50,027 bases of DNA from Bacillota bacterium (GTDB taxonomy: Bacteria > Bacillota > Clostridia > Lachnospirales > Lachnospiraceae): assembly GCA_023439505.1 (NCBI GenBank), contig JAEXNR010000025.1:1-50027 (forward strand). The letters run 5' to 3'. The number at the start of each line of letters is the position of its first letter. Within the stretch, counting starts at the first letter, position 1. Of the stretch, positions 1 to 8,291 are shown one piece after another. The notes below the pieces were generated by a model. It made no database searches. It worked only from the letters and a program-made list of their open reading frames with translations, and had not been told where the DNA came from. A program made the position numbers and the translations under genes.

Positions 1-302
1 TTTGATTACCGTTACTATCATAGATATAACCGGTTATCTTTATGATCTCATTATTGACCCTGGATGTAATGGATGTCAAACAGTTTTGATCATTATAGGA
101 ATAATTGTTTTCTGTTATGTCCGCTCCGTTTTCTATGGTCTCTTTGGTTCGGTTACCGACGATCACTTCATATTTACTGAGCTGATTTCCGGCTTCATCA
201 TAAGTATAACTATACTTTCCTGTAATTCTCAGGCAATACTTTAGCAGTTTGTCTCCCCGATCTGTCATAATCATACGCGGTTACTCCAACTTGCGGATCA
301 AT
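1..302 (-). pseudogene. RHS/YD-repeat protein remnant, frameshifted and cut by the window edge
   Basis: Read on the minus strand, two frames carry YD-repeat peptides. From 302 to about 215 one frame gives VGVTAYDYDRSGRQTAKV. From about 214 down to base 1 the next frame gives YSYTYDEAGNQLSKYE, then NNYSYNDQ and GYIYDSNGNQ. The pattern YxYDxxGN/GR is typical of RHS/YD-repeat cell-surface or toxin-carrier proteins. The two stretches are joined by a frame change near 213-215, and the upstream frame is closed by a TAA at 303-305. No ribosome site or start fits, so this reads as a decayed fragment. An ATG in the second frame near 265 could begin a short ORF, but the peptide before the frame change also fits the family, which favours a pseudogene. 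The rest lies outside the window. Confidence 0.55.
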
Positions 303-442
303 TTACTTCTTTTACCAAACATTCACATATAAATTATTTTCATATCATCACAGTATGCAACCACAAATATTGTACTGTTTACACCGTTTTGTTACATTTT
401 CAACCATCTCTTTTTCGATACGATTTTTCCGCTCGTCCCATA

Positions 443-471
443 TTGACTTCTGATACAAAACACAGTAAAAT
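443..471 (+). promoter_or_regulatory. Sigma-A type promoter of the LRR protein gene
   Basis: TTGACT at 443-448, a 17-base spacer, and TAAAAT at 466-471. The start of transcription would be near 478, giving a leader of about 80 bases before the ATG at 560. The remaining sequence between the RHS remnant and this promoter (303-442) is AT-rich and I see no gene in it. Confidence 0.6.
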
Positions 472-559
472 CCCATTATATGGCAATCTAGTATCAGCTT
501 AGAATCAACTGCACGTCTGGAATCCAATTAAAAAACCATTATTGTATTGGGAGGCAAAA

Positions 560-2296
560 ATGAATTTAAGAAGTAAATTTGTATGTCTGTTTATGGTTTT
601 GCTGATAACCTCAATATTTATGACTCAGGGGATCGCAACAGCCACGGTGACCGCTGCTCAACAAGTTAAGACTCAGGATACCGGCAAAAAAGCGGTTTAT
701 TTATCAGGTCTGGATTTAAGTAAATACAAGGGGGAGTATTATACCACGAAGAAGGAAGAATATATTGATACGACAAGATTTATCATATATCTTCAAAAAG
801 GAATTGAAGTTCCCGTCAATCTCATTAGCTTACTGAATCATATGATGGACCGGGTAGAAGAAACCACCGGCTATCAATTTGATGTTAAGAATCGCCTCAA
901 GTATTACCCTGACATGCGCAGTGAACTGGATTTATATTTTAGTAAGGCAGCTTCCTTAAAGAAATTGAACCATGACTATCCCAAGGTTGAAATCGTTGTG
1001 GCAGAACAGAATTATGGCATCTATTCCGTGGGGGGTGCGGGCATGTTGATTTCTCCGGATGACATTAAAGATATGAAGGAACATGCTCCTGCCCTCTTAC
1101 GGGGATTCCTCTATATTGCCTGGCAAAGGTACGGGGTATATATGGGAACAGCACTTGGTGAGGGATTTGTTCAATATTATATGACAGAGATTTTGAAAAA
1201 GGATAAGGTATTTACGAGTTCCTATGATGCCTATCAGGTAGAAGGGAATTACGAGGGAATTATTACGGAGAAGAATGCCGAGGATCTGTTTTTAAATAGT
1301 ACTGCCGGCTCCGGAAGTGATAAACTGGGATTTCGCCTTACCTGCTACATCTTAGATCAATATGGAAAGGAAGCTTATCGTAAAGTTCATCAAAAGGTCA
1401 CAAAGCTCTATACCGATGCCGGTACTGTGCCCATGAGCCTTGTGATTAAGGGATTGAAAAGCGAATTGTCCAATCGTTTCTTCGAAGAATTCGCTCGTTG
1501 GTTCAGCAGTAATATGTATCGCTTTGGTGATGAAGATATGACCCGGTATGGGGACTGGTATATCAATGACGGTACGCTGATCAAATATCTCGGCAATGAT
1601 GCAGACGTCATTGTTCCGGATACTGTAACCCGAATCAATGGGGAAGCCTTTATGAATGCCACCCTTTCTTCTGTTCAATTGCCGGAGAAATTAACCACAA
1701 TCGGTGCAGGCGCTTTCTATAACTGCAAGATGTTAAAAGAGATTGTGATCCCTGAATCTGTAACCTTCCTCGGGGGGAATGTATTGGAAGAATGCTCCTC
1801 CCTAAAGAATGTTGTATTACCCGGGGAATTAAAGACATTACCTGCCTCAGCATTGATGGGATGCCGTTCCTTAACTAAAATCACGCTGCCAAAAGGACTG
1901 ACCGCTCTGGGAGCAAATGCATTTTCTGACTGTACCTCTTTGAAGACAATCCAGCTGCCGGATACACTGACCGATTTGGGCTCCAACGCATTCTCTAACT
2001 GCACCAGCCTTAAAACACTTATCCTGCCAAAAAATTTGACAAAACTATCCTATGGATTATTTTCCGGCTGTACCGGACTAAAAAGTATTGTGATTCCGGG
2101 AAAGATCACCTCGATAGGGGATTATGCGTTTTCGGGTAACCGCAGTCTGAGTAGTATTACAATTCCTAAGAGTGTGAAACAGATTGGGGAGGATGCCTTT
2201 CGCCTTTGTCCCGCGTTGACCATTTATGGCCCTAAGGGATCTTACGGGGAAAGTTATGCGAAAAAAAATAAGATTTCGTTCAAGTTAACGAAATAA
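560..2296 (+). CDS. Secreted BspA-type leucine-rich-repeat protein with a degenerate peptidase-like domain
   Basis: The ATG at 560 has GGGAGG five bases upstream; an in-frame TTG at 542 has no such site. The product is 578 residues. Residues 1-33 form a signal peptide (basic start, hydrophobic core, cut near TATVTAAQ). The middle, about 60-330, has the layout of a gluzincin peptidase: the segment GTALGEGFVQYY matches the family's second-helix EGxxxY pattern. The helix where HExxH would be reads LLRGFLYIAWQ and has no zinc ligands, so it is probably not catalytic. From about 347 there are nine repeats of about 23 residues (for example ITLPKGLTALGANAFSDCTS), the LRR_5 pattern of BspA surface proteins. 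The tail YGPKGSYGESYAKKN is also typical of the family. No LPXTG or transmembrane anchor is seen, so it is secreted or loosely wall-bound. An adhesin or carbohydrate-binding role is plausible but not shown. Confidence 0.85.
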   Translation: MNLRSKFVCLFMVLLITSIFMTQGIATATVTAAQQVKTQDTGKKAVYLSGLDLSKYKGEYYTTKKEEYIDTTRFIIYLQKGIEVPVNLISLLNHMMDRVEETTGYQFDVKNRLKYYPDMRSELDLYFSKAASLKKLNHDYPKVEIVVAEQNYGIYSVGGAGMLISPDDIKDMKEHAPALLRGFLYIAWQRYGVYMGTALGEGFVQYYMTEILKKDKVFTSSYDAYQVEGNYEGIITEKNAEDLFLNSTAGSGSDKLGFRLTCYILDQYGKEAYRKVHQKVTKLYTDAGTVPMSLVIKGLKSELSNRFFEEFARWFSSNMYRFGDEDMTRYGDWYINDGTLIKYLGNDADVIVPDTVTRINGEAFMNATLSSVQLPEKLTTIGAGAFYNCKMLKEIVIPESVTFLGGNVLEECSSLKNVVLPGELKTLPASALMGCRSLTKITLPKGLTALGANAFSDCTSLKTIQLPDTLTDLGSNAFSNCTSLKTLILPKNLTKLSYGLFSGCTGLKSIVIPGKITSIGDYAFSGNRSLSSITIPKSVKQIGEDAFRLCPALTIYGPKGSYGESYAKKNKISFKLTK

Positions 2297-2311
2297 ACAA
2301 GGATTTCTTCT

Positions 2312-2369
2312 ATCAGGGACGAATAGAGTGCAATAGTTACTGCCTGCAAGCTCCTGACTCGTCCCTGAT
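2312..2369. terminator. Inverted repeat between convergent genes, possible terminator
   Basis: ATCAGGGACGA at 2312-2322 is repeated inverted at 2359-2369 (TCGTCCCTGAT), with a 36-base loop. It lies between the LRR gene and the convergent larE gene, where a bidirectional terminator is expected. There is no good T-run on either side, so its role is uncertain. Confidence 0.4.
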
Positions 2370-2406
2370 GGAATTAAATTATTGATACATTGCATAGATC
2401 CTTCGT

Positions 2407-3249
2407 TCAGGCATTCGCCTTCCCGTAACTAATCTCATCCGTACTTAATGTCTCATTCATACTTCCGGTACGATATCCCTTTAGATCCAGGGACACGTAT
2501 GTAAATCCAATCTTTCTGAATTCATTGAATATCTGAGTCCTTATATCTGACTTTAATAATATCTCAAATCCTTTCTCATCTGTCTCAATGCGGGCAAGAT
2601 TCTCATGAAAGCGCACCCGAACCTGCCAGATACCTAGATCCAGCAGATATTGTTCCGCCTGATCAATCATCTGAAGACGCTTTGGCGTAATGCTTTGACC
2701 ATAGGGAAATCTGGAAGATAGACAGGCAAAGGAGGGCTTATTCCAGGTGGGAAGGCCTTGTTCCCTGGACAGTATCCGAATCTCTTCCTTACTAAAACCA
2801 ATTTCTCTTAACGGACTGTGAATGCCTAATTCCTTCACGGCAATGAGCCCCGGCCGATAATCCCCGTTATCATCCGAGTTGGAGGCTTCCATAATGGCCT
2901 TCATCCCATGCTCCTCTGCCACTTCCTTAATCTTCGTAAAAAGTTCTGATTTGCAGAGATAACAGCGGTTTTTGGGATTCTCTGAGAATCCGTCGATATC
3001 AAGTTCTTCCGAATCCACAACCATATGCCTGATTTGATGAGCCGCAGCAAACGCTTTGGCCTCGTTTAGTTCTCTCTGGGGAAAACTTAAGGAACTTGCA
3101 GTAACTGCAATCAGTTGATCTTTCAGTGCTTCTTTTGCGGCATTTAGCAAAAAGGTTGAATCCACTCCGCCGGAGAACGCCACTGCAGCACTTTGATATC
3201 CGGATAATAGTTCTAATAATTTTTTATATTTTTCATGGGTTTGGTCCAT
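2407..3249 (-). CDS. larE: LarE-type ATP-dependent sulfur transferase
   Basis: PP-loop enzyme of 280 residues. LarE activates a pyridinium carboxylate with ATP and donates sulfur from its own cysteine, to make the nickel-pincer cofactor of lactate racemase and related LarA enzymes. Visible features are the PP-loop SGGVDS near residue 26, the RCYLCK segment at 95-100, and KPSFACLSSR, which puts a cysteine at residue 176, the sacrificial position of the Lactobacillus plantarum enzyme. I chose the ATG at 3249 because AAAGGAG lies eight bases upstream. A longer reading from 3351 would add a hydrophobic leader that overlaps the promoter. No larA, larB or larC is present in the window, so the enzyme is an orphan here and could serve a different thiolation. 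Confidence 0.85.
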   Translation of the reverse strand: MDQTHEKYKKLLELLSGYQSAAVAFSGGVDSTFLLNAAKEALKDQLIAVTASSLSFPQRELNEAKAFAAAHQIRHMVVDSEELDIDGFSENPKNRCYLCKSELFTKIKEVAEEHGMKAIMEASNSDDNGDYRPGLIAVKELGIHSPLREIGFSKEEIRILSREQGLPTWNKPSFACLSSRFPYGQSITPKRLQMIDQAEQYLLDLGIWQVRVRFHENLARIETDEKGFEILLKSDIRTQIFNEFRKIGFTYVSLDLKGYRTGSMNETLSTDEISYGKANA

Positions 3250-3286
3250 CGTTCTGTCTCCTTTTTCGTAAACATCATATGATACC

Positions 3287-3315
3287 TTTTTATCATTTTT
3301 ATCCTGGTATGTCAA
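3287..3315 (-). promoter_or_regulatory. Promoter of larE
   Basis: On the minus strand TTGACA (3310-3315), 17 bases, then TAAAAA (3287-3292). It lies about 40 bases upstream of the larE start. The rest of the gap to the M20 gene (3316-3605) holds no gene I can support. A plus-strand reading frame from 3473 has no family resemblance. Confidence 0.6.
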
Positions 3316-3605
3316 TAGGAATAGTAGTATACATATCATAAAAGAGTGCAATTTTTACGCAAACGTTATCCCTAAAATAATGACGAATTACCCCGCAACA
3401 AGACTTTTCGACTGTCGCATGTTAAGGTTCAGACAAGTTGAATGCCCGGTGTAAAAACATGGTACCAGAAAGATGATACAGGATAATTTTAAAAAGACTG
3501 ACCCAAATTATGAACTGTTCCAATGGTCAGCTTATCTGAATCCGAATGGAAGCTCCCTCATAACCGGGCCAGCCTTTCTATTGATACGATTTCTACTCGC
3601 TCCTA

Positions 3606-4835
3606 TTACATCTTCTGATCAATGGCAAGCAGGGTTTTCATTAATACATTGGCCCCCTTCAGACAGCTCTCCACCGGTGTGTATTCGATTTCACAGTGGC
3701 TGTGACCACCCACACTTGGTACAAATATCATAGTCGTTGGGATAATATCGATGATAAACTGCGCATCATGTCCCGGTCCGCTATAAATTCTTCTGTTGGA
3801 ATAACCGAATTCCTGCGCACCCTTTTCTACCAGCTCAACCATCTCGGAAGTGAAGGCAACGGTCTTGCGTGACCAGGCCTCTGCGAAGCTCACCTGACAT
3901 TTCTCCACTTCCTTAGGGATCTTCTTTATTATCTCCAATACCTGTTTAATTACTTCCGGGTCCTGATGTCTTGCATCCAGTGTAAACTTAACTTCATCCG
4001 GAATAATGGTATGGATATTGGGGTGTGCAGAGATCTTTCCGGTGGTATATACTAATTTGCTGTCCAACTCATCCAGTTCATCATGAAGATATTGAATGGT
4101 CTTCACAGCAGCATACAGGGCATCCTTCCTGTATTTCATCGGGGTAGTTCCGGCGTGACCCGCCTGACCGGTAAAGGTAAATTCATAATTGATCATACCG
4201 CATACCCCTTCCACTACGCCTATATCATATCCTTCTGTCTCCAGTACCGGCCCCTGTTCTATATGAAGTTCCACCAGGGCCAATTGCTTTCCCGGTTTCA
4301 TACGGTTTGCTTCCTCTCCTGCAAATCCGCTGTCAGCCAGCGCTTGTGCGAAAGTATATCCTGGAAGATCCTTCGCCTCGGAGGCAAGCATTGCTGCTTT
4401 ATCAAATTTACCGCAGATGACGCCGGAGGACATCATAGCAGGTTCAAATCGTGCCCCCTCTTCATTGGTCCATACGACTACCGTGATGGGATGTTTATGC
4501 GAAATGTCCTCTTTTACGATCGTCTCAACGGCTTCCATAGCGGTTAAGACACCCAACACACCGTCATAGTTACCACCCTGTCTTACGGAATCAAGATGAG
4601 ATCCCGACATAATTGCGGGAAGGTCTTCGGTTCCGGGAATGGTGGCATACATATTTGCCATATCATCAGTAACAACAGTTGCACCCATTGCTTCCATTCT
4701 TGTCTTGAATTCATTTCTTGCCGCCAAAGCTTCCGGTGATAAGGAGAATCTGGTAATTCCGCCCTTGCCTGTGTCACCGAATTTGCTAAAGGTCTTTATC
4801 TTGTCATCCATTCTCTCTAAACTGCATGATACCAT
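3606..4835 (-). CDS. M20-family N-carbamoyl amino acid hydrolase (probable beta-ureidopropionase)
   Basis: Cytoplasmic metal-dependent amidohydrolase of 409 residues in the family of allantoate amidohydrolase, N-carbamoyl-L-amino acid hydrolase and M20-type beta-ureidopropionase. Metal ligands and family motifs are visible: GSHLDS (H80), GNYDGVLG (D91), TNEEGARF (E126), ELHIEQGP (H191) and GGHSHCEIE (H380). GQAGHAGTTPM in the dimerisation domain and the SGPGHDA motif are also present. The ATG at 4835 has GGAGGT six bases upstream; an earlier in-frame start at 4859 lacks one. It is the last gene of the pyrimidine block, after the dehydrogenase and hydantoinase. The expected reaction is therefore N-carbamoyl-beta-alanine to beta-alanine, CO2 and ammonia. 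Sequence alone does not exclude allantoate or carbamoyl-alpha-amino acids. Confidence 0.82.
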   Translation of the reverse strand: MVSCSLERMDDKIKTFSKFGDTGKGGITRFSLSPEALAARNEFKTRMEAMGATVVTDDMANMYATIPGTEDLPAIMSGSHLDSVRQGGNYDGVLGVLTAMEAVETIVKEDISHKHPITVVVWTNEEGARFEPAMMSSGVICGKFDKAAMLASEAKDLPGYTFAQALADSGFAGEEANRMKPGKQLALVELHIEQGPVLETEGYDIGVVEGVCGMINYEFTFTGQAGHAGTTPMKYRKDALYAAVKTIQYLHDELDELDSKLVYTTGKISAHPNIHTIIPDEVKFTLDARHQDPEVIKQVLEIIKKIPKEVEKCQVSFAEAWSRKTVAFTSEMVELVEKGAQEFGYSNRRIYSGPGHDAQFIIDIIPTTMIFVPSVGGHSHCEIEYTPVESCLKGANVLMKTLLAIDQKM

Positions 4836-4944
4836 ATGATTACCTCCAATCCTGCGCATTTTTGCGCATCGGGAATGACCTTATATATCAAGAAGATCCT
4901 TCCCTTGTTCTATAATTTATGTGATAAAAATATATAACATTAGT

Positions 4945-6507
4945 TTACTCGTTGCTGCCTTCCGGCTTTAATGATGCTTTCCTTACTCTGGTACCAGGGG
5001 AAATGGCCTGAACCGGACATACGGTAACACACAGATGACAACCGACACATTGAGGTGCATCCATCACCGGTTTTCCAGTGGTCTCCTCCTGTCTCAGCGC
5101 CTGGTGTCCGCCGTCATAACAAGACAGATAGCAGCGTCCGCAGCCAATACATTTGTGCCTGTCAAATCTGGGATAGCAGATGCTGTCCCTGTTCAGATGT
5201 TCTGCCGGAATAATCCGGGAGAGGGCCTTGCCCACAATCTCAGAAATCTGTCGGTACCCATGGGAACTCAGATAAAGCCTCATTCCCTCCAGCATGTCGT
5301 CAATTACACGGTAACCGTATTGCATTACCGAGGTGGTTACTTGTATATTCTCGCACCCAAGTGCCATAAATTCCGCAGCATCCACCCAGGTCTCAATCCC
5401 GCCCATACCGCTGATGGGGACATCCTTTAACTGTTGGCAGCTTCTCATGGACTGAATAAAACGAAGTGCAATGGGTTTCACTGCCTTCCCTGAATATCCG
5501 CCAACACTTGTCTTCCCCTCCACATCAGGACCGGAAGCAAAGGTGTCCAGATTTACATTCATGATGCTTTTGATGGTGTTAATTGCTGCAATTCCTGTGG
5601 CTCCGGCTTCAATCGCCGCCATCGCCGGTATCTCCATGTTGCCGGTATTGGGGGTCATCTTGGCGAGAATGGGAAGGTGGGTGCCCCTTCTTGTTGCCCT
5701 GGTATAAGCTGCAACCAGATCCGGGTTCTGGCCCACATCCGAGCCAAGGCCATTGGCTGCCATATGGGGACAGGAGAAATTGCACTCAATAAGATCCGAT
5801 CCCGCTTCTGTCATAAGTCTGGCAAGATAGGTCCACTCTTCTTCGTTCTGCCCCATAATTGAAGCCACGATGATTTTGGAGGGATAATCCTTCTTCAGCT
5901 GCTGCAGATATGTAATATTTTCCTCCAGGGTATGATCCGAAATCTGTTCAATATTTTTAAATCCGACAAAGGGTACCGCTTCTTTTCGAAGGGCATCAAA
6001 TCTCGGAGAGACTTCCTTTGGCACGAAAGTACCGATGGTTTTAAAGGCAACCCCTGCCCATCCCATTTCAAATGCCTTTGCCACCATTTCGTAATTACTT
6101 CCCACGACAGAAGAGGATAAGAAAAATGGATTTTCACATTGGACACCGCAGAAATTAATGGAAAGATCTACTTCTTCCGGCGTGATCTTATTTAAAACAG
6201 ATTCTTCTTGAAGTGAACCTTCTTTTATGGCATCCAGACTCTCCATCATCTCGTCGATGAAAACCGGCCGGTTGATCTTACCTTTCAGGCATACTGCCAT
6301 ACAATCTTTTGTCTCACAGGACTTACAGGGTAATTCGTCCGGAAGTTTCCTCCTTGCGCCAAGCGGATTCTCAAAACGCACGGATCGGATGATCGCATCA
6401 ACCTCAAGACCATAAGGACAGGCTTTCCTGCAGGGGGCTTCGTTACACAGGAGACACCCGCCTGCTTCCTCGATCAGTGTTAAATCCTTATATACCAAAT
6501 TACTCAT
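4945..6507 (-). CDS. preA: Dihydropyrimidine dehydrogenase, PreA type with an extra N-terminal Fe-S domain
   Basis: Reduces uracil or thymine to the 5,6-dihydro form. The 520-residue protein has three parts. Residues 1-90 carry two CxxCx4CxxxC sets (C18, C21, C26, C30 and C61, C64, C69, C73) and resemble the N-terminal Fe-S segment of PreT (CLLCNEAPC, then IIRSVRFENPLGA). Residues 112-440 are the FMN barrel, with ECNFSCPHM placing the catalytic cysteine at C246 and GYSGKAVKPIALRF as in PreA. Residues 450-500 hold two 4Fe-4S motifs (C453, 456, 459, 463 and C487, 490, 493, 497). The FAD/NADPH domain of PreT and of animal DPD is missing and no separate preT is in the window, so the electron donor is unclear. 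The ATG at 6507 has an AGGGAG site; a GTG nine bases earlier is less likely. The M20 gene follows after about 110 bases. Confidence 0.9.
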   Translation of the reverse strand: MSNLVYKDLTLIEEAGGCLLCNEAPCRKACPYGLEVDAIIRSVRFENPLGARRKLPDELPCKSCETKDCMAVCLKGKINRPVFIDEMMESLDAIKEGSLQEESVLNKITPEEVDLSINFCGVQCENPFFLSSSVVGSNYEMVAKAFEMGWAGVAFKTIGTFVPKEVSPRFDALRKEAVPFVGFKNIEQISDHTLEENITYLQQLKKDYPSKIIVASIMGQNEEEWTYLARLMTEAGSDLIECNFSCPHMAANGLGSDVGQNPDLVAAYTRATRRGTHLPILAKMTPNTGNMEIPAMAAIEAGATGIAAINTIKSIMNVNLDTFASGPDVEGKTSVGGYSGKAVKPIALRFIQSMRSCQQLKDVPISGMGGIETWVDAAEFMALGCENIQVTTSVMQYGYRVIDDMLEGMRLYLSSHGYRQISEIVGKALSRIIPAEHLNRDSICYPRFDRHKCIGCGRCYLSCYDGGHQALRQEETTGKPVMDAPQCVGCHLCVTVCPVQAISPGTRVRKASLKPEGSNE

Positions 6508-6527
6508 GCTGATCACTCCCTCTCTTA

Positions 6528-6641
6528 CACACCAAATCTCTCATTTGACAAATCTCTTACTTACTAAATAGCTTATATACTAATTCTCTCACTTACCAAA
6601 CCGCATACTGCCAAACCGCTTACTTTCCAAATCTTACTTTC
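6528..6641. repeat. Degenerate short tandem repeat between preA and the hydantoinase gene
   Basis: About seven imperfect copies of a 15-18 base unit with the core (A)CCAAAtCTCTTACTT fill the whole spacer. They run up to, and slightly over, the stop codon of the upstream hydantoinase gene at 6634. Copies differ by substitutions and small length changes. No hairpin or promoter is evident in it. Confidence 0.6.
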
Positions 6642-8004
6642 CGCTCGCTTCCCGTTTGATGAATTGGCCAAATCCCGGCTCGCCTACAAAGTCACCGTTA
6701 TCATAAACCAGCTTTCCTCTGACATAGGTCTGTACAGGATATCCATGAAGGGTCTTGCCTTCCCAGATGGTATGATCATAATCGGAATGCATGTTGCTTA
6801 CAGAAATGGTAAACTCCTTATCCGGATCATAAAGGACAAGATCCGCATCCTTACCTACGGTAACAGAACCCTTCTGCGTACAGCCAAATATCTTAGCCGG
6901 ATTGGTAGAACACAGTTCTACGGCACGATTGAAGGTAATTTTACCGCTGTTTGCAGCAGATAACATATAAGGATAGAGATTTTCAATTCCTGCACATCCA
7001 TTGGGAATTTTCGTAAAGTCATCCTTTCCCCAATCCTTTTCATAGCTTTGGAACGGACAATGATCCGTTGCAACGGTATCAATCGTCCCCTGGCGGATGG
7101 CATCCCATAAAGCATCCTGGCTCTCCTGACCTTTCATCGGTGGGGAGCATACAAAGTTTCTGCCATCTTCTCTCTTATATACTTCGTTGGTAAATTCCAG
7201 ATACTGAGGACAGGTCTCTATAAAAATAGGATGACCCTCCAGCTTAGCTGCTACGGCTGCTTCCAGCCCCTCCTTATCCGCCATATGAACAATATATAAC
7301 GGTGCCTCCACAGATTTCGCCCAGTGAACCGCCCGCTTGTCAGCTTCTGCTTCCACGAATTCCGGTCTGCTCAGATAATGATACCAGGCTGAGGTTTTGC
7401 CTTCCTTTAAAAACTTCTCTATATTCATGTCGATTAAATCGGGATTTTCTGCGTGAATGTTGGTGATGGCACCTGTCTCTTTCGCTTTTAACAGGATTTT
7501 TACCAGCGTACCGTCATCTACCATCATGCCCTCCTTTTTATAAACCAGGAAGCACTTAAAACTGGTAATACCGTTGGCAACTGCTGTTTCGAATTCATCT
7601 AAAATAGTTCCGCCGTTTAAGTCAGTAATAATGCAGTGAAACGCATAATCCACACAAGCCTCAGGATCACACATTGCTTTTCTCGCTTCAATAATTTCCA
7701 TAATTCCCATACCTTTTCTCTGCATGGGGTAATCAAATACGGTAGTAATTCCACCGCAGGCTGCCGCCCTCGTTCCTGATAAATATCCATCCGCCGATAC
7801 GGTACCGCCAAAGGGCATTGCAAGATGGGTATGTGCATCTATTCCACCGGGAAGCACCAACTTTCCGGTTGCATCCACAGTTTGATCTGCTTCCATGGCA
7901 AGATCGGTTCCGATACAAACAATTTTACCGTCCTTTACCCCGATATCTCCCATAAAGCTTTCTTTTGCTGTTATAATGGTTCCATTTTTTATTAGTAAAT
8001 CCAT
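6634..8004 (-). CDS. hydA: Dihydropyrimidinase (D-hydantoinase family)
   Basis: Opens the ring of dihydrouracil or dihydrothymine to the N-carbamoyl-beta-amino acid. The 456-residue length is usual for the family. All metal ligands are in place: HTH (H58, H60), SFKCF with the lysine that is carboxylated at K150, IHAENP (H184), IVHMADKEG (H240) and ATDHCPF (D314). Y155 in the loop after K150 is a family substrate-binding residue. GGAGG lies seven bases before the ATG at 8004. The gene lies between the binding lipoprotein and the dehydrogenase gene, which agrees with the second step of reductive pyrimidine breakdown. A general hydantoinase or an allantoinase-like activity cannot be excluded, but allantoinases usually lack this context. 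Confidence 0.92.
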   Translation of the reverse strand: MDLLIKNGTIITAKESFMGDIGVKDGKIVCIGTDLAMEADQTVDATGKLVLPGGIDAHTHLAMPFGGTVSADGYLSGTRAAACGGITTVFDYPMQRKGMGIMEIIEARKAMCDPEACVDYAFHCIITDLNGGTILDEFETAVANGITSFKCFLVYKKEGMMVDDGTLVKILLKAKETGAITNIHAENPDLIDMNIEKFLKEGKTSAWYHYLSRPEFVEAEADKRAVHWAKSVEAPLYIVHMADKEGLEAAVAAKLEGHPIFIETCPQYLEFTNEVYKREDGRNFVCSPPMKGQESQDALWDAIRQGTIDTVATDHCPFQSYEKDWGKDDFTKIPNGCAGIENLYPYMLSAANSGKITFNRAVELCSTNPAKIFGCTQKGSVTVGKDADLVLYDPDKEFTISVSNMHSDYDHTIWEGKTLHGYPVQTYVRGKLVYDNGDFVGEPGFGQFIKREASGK

Positions 8005-8044
8005 GTTCCAGCCTCCTCACACTTTATATGAACCTCTACCTTCA

Positions 8045-8063
8045 AACATCAGTTTCTGACGTT
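8045..8063. promoter_or_regulatory. Palindrome upstream of the dihydropyrimidinase gene
   Basis: AACATCAG-TTT-CTGACGTT, two 8-base arms with one mismatched pair around a 3-base centre, about 40 bases before the hydA start. The 287-base gap between the lipoprotein and hydA suggests a separate promoter or processing region here. I could not pick out a convincing -10/-35 pair. Confidence 0.35.
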
Positions 8064-8291
8064 TAGAATAGAATTATCAACCGATCCAATCTTCTCTCTC
8101 CAACTTAATTTCTCTATCTGCATATCTAAATTATGAATTCCCGGCTTCTTACCGTATCTTTTGACCCGGTATCCTTCTTACCTCTCTTCACTGATGCCCC
8201 AATGTAATTCCCATGATCAAAGGGATTCACCAAAACGGCATGAATCAGGTAAGAAGTGATACCTTTAAGCAGTCAAAAATCTAAGTTTCGA

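Noticed and set aside
1352..2004. Long antisense frames over the LRR gene
   Set aside because: They mirror the repetitive leucine-rich coding sequence and have no start signals.
2312..2369. Inverted repeat as the end of an insertion sequence
   Set aside because: No transposase or target duplication nearby; position between convergent genes fits a terminator better.
3473..3733. Plus-strand reading frame of 86 codons partly in the larE-M20 gap
   Set aside because: Its second half overlaps the M20 gene antisense, the ribosome site is poor and no family is recognisable. The first 40 residues could be a gene remnant but I cannot support it.
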